Shown here in pieces: positions 62,890 through 64,000 of a DNA stretch of 64,000 bases. Below the pieces are notes generated by a model that did not search any database, was not told the origin of the DNA, and saw only the letters and a list, made by a program, of their open reading frames with translations. Made by a program: the position numbers and the translations under genes. The stretch comes from Muricea muricata. Taxonomy: Eukaryota > Cnidaria > Anthozoa > Malacalcyonacea > Plexauridae. How positions within the stretch are numbered: the stretch's first letter is position 1; the number at the start of each line of letters is the position of its first letter. The stretch spans positions 30,102,797 through 30,166,796 of the forward strand of contig OY979717.1 of the NCBI GenBank assembly GCA_963855995.1, written 5' to 3'.

Positions 62890-64000
62890 ATTAGTGGCTT
62901 TTCAAACTTTTTCTTGGCCAGTCAGAACTGACAACATTTCAATTCGGCCTGGCGCTTTTGTTTGTATCTTCTGTGATTTTGTACAATTATGAAGGCCTGT
63001 TTCATCTTTGGCGAATCCTATACGAAATCTCGTCATTTACAACCCCCCCCTCACTACCTCCCACTTAAATTTTTAAATTTGGAATTTCTTAATTTTTCTG
63101 TTTATAATAAATACCCCATAAACATTCTATAGCGATAAAACCTTCGTACGTCAAGGCGTTTCTACAAGTAGCTAGTAAGGGTACAATTTCAGATTGTTTA
63201 GTTTTCTTTATACACCCTGTATAAAGACGTTATACACTTTAAACCAATTACCTCGATCTTCAAGTATTGTTTCAAATTGTCGAAATCCCATTTCCAATGG
63301 TTCAAATTTCAACAATGGCTGAAATAACCAGTAGACCAAGGATCGTCTTCTTGATAAGAAATATGCCGATGTCACCCTTGGAATGCTCAGTTTATGCTGA
63401 TATGTTTATCATTTATTTATTTCACTATTGCATGCTTACCTAAAAATCATTACAACGACTTTACAACTTCACAGCTGTAAGGGCTACATCTAGTGTCTAT
63501 ATCTTTGTTTTACAAATCCTTACCCATCAGCCAATACTCTGTCGCCTGTGGAAACCACGCCCACCCTTGATTGCCTGGCTAAAAGCTTCGGTAGCACAGG
63601 GCATTGGATGTTGCAAAGCTTAATTGCAGATAAATGAGTATATATTTTTAGAGGTATATTTAAACTATTTCTGTATGCTATGACTATTTTTTTTGAGAGA
63701 ATATACGTACTTACTCCTGGTTTCCAGTTTTTGTGATGGTCTCATATATGTTTAACATGCAGACGTGAAGAGGGCATATGCTCTCGAAAATAATAGAAAC
63801 TGAGAAAAATACATAACGTACAGCGTATACGTAGAGACTTATAAAGCTATATTCCAAGTATATCAATGTGCGAAATAGTAGTAATTGGTGATAAAAAAGG
63901 AAATAAAAAGGATGTGTTATCTGTATTTTCTGAAGATCATCAGCAAAATGGAATCCAGGCTAAACGAAATCACGAACCCATGAATCTACAAATCTTAAAG
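62890..64000. other. Spacer to window end, no gene seen
   Basis: Contains a lone mariner-type terminus, tttatacaccctgtataaag, at about 63208-63227 without a recognisable partner. The rest is AT-rich non-coding. Confidence 0.4.

Noticed and set aside
63208..63227. Another mariner-type MITE
   Set aside because: One terminus (tacaccctgta) is seen without an inverted partner, so no element can be bounded.

Overview
This window looks like nuclear DNA of an invertebrate metazoan. It is AT-rich and has spliced genes with GT-AG introns. It carries a ciliary gene fragment (CFAP57) and a Golgi nucleotide-sugar transporter of the SLC35A3 type. It also holds a very dense load of hairpin-forming transposons, tRNA-derived SINEs, a DIRS-like remnant, Penelope-like elements and long (TA)n arrays. 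An aquatic invertebrate such as a cnidarian or sponge would fit, but nothing here fixes the phylum.

Layout. 1-7.4 kb is repeats: a 2.5-kb palindrome of palindromes, a hairpin MITE, a dead LINE and a dead fragment of the neighbouring VWA gene. 7487-7741 (+) is the last coding exon of CFAP57. 8956-18334 (-) is a complete eight-exon gene model (565 aa) for a VWA-domain protein whose VWA core lies between two copies of a roughly 105-residue module. 15-23 kb holds a SINE/MITE chimera, hairpin elements and a decayed DIRS-like retrotransposon. From 24 to 53 kb three paralogous two-exon genes lie on the + strand (24212-26414, 29388-30765, 47784-52947). They encode unrecognised, probably secreted and glycosylated proteins of 298-322 aa. 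From 58287 down to about 35.0 kb (possibly 28.4 kb) an SLC35A3-like gene runs on the - strand. Its 16.7-kb second intron contains the third paralog on the opposite strand, a LINE and a head-to-head Penelope-like palindrome with a hammerhead-ribozyme-like motif. At 58958-62873 lies an apparently intact hAT transposon with perfect 15-bp terminal inverted repeats, a perfect 8-bp target duplication and an uninterrupted 939-aa transposase.

The main candidate for something new is the three-paralog secreted family. All copies share the same intron position and phase, four cysteines and two N-glycosylation sites, and I recognise no known family in them. The second is the VWA protein with its duplicated flanking module. 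Exon boundaries below were read by eye from splice sites and checked for reading-phase continuity. No alignment or expression evidence was available.
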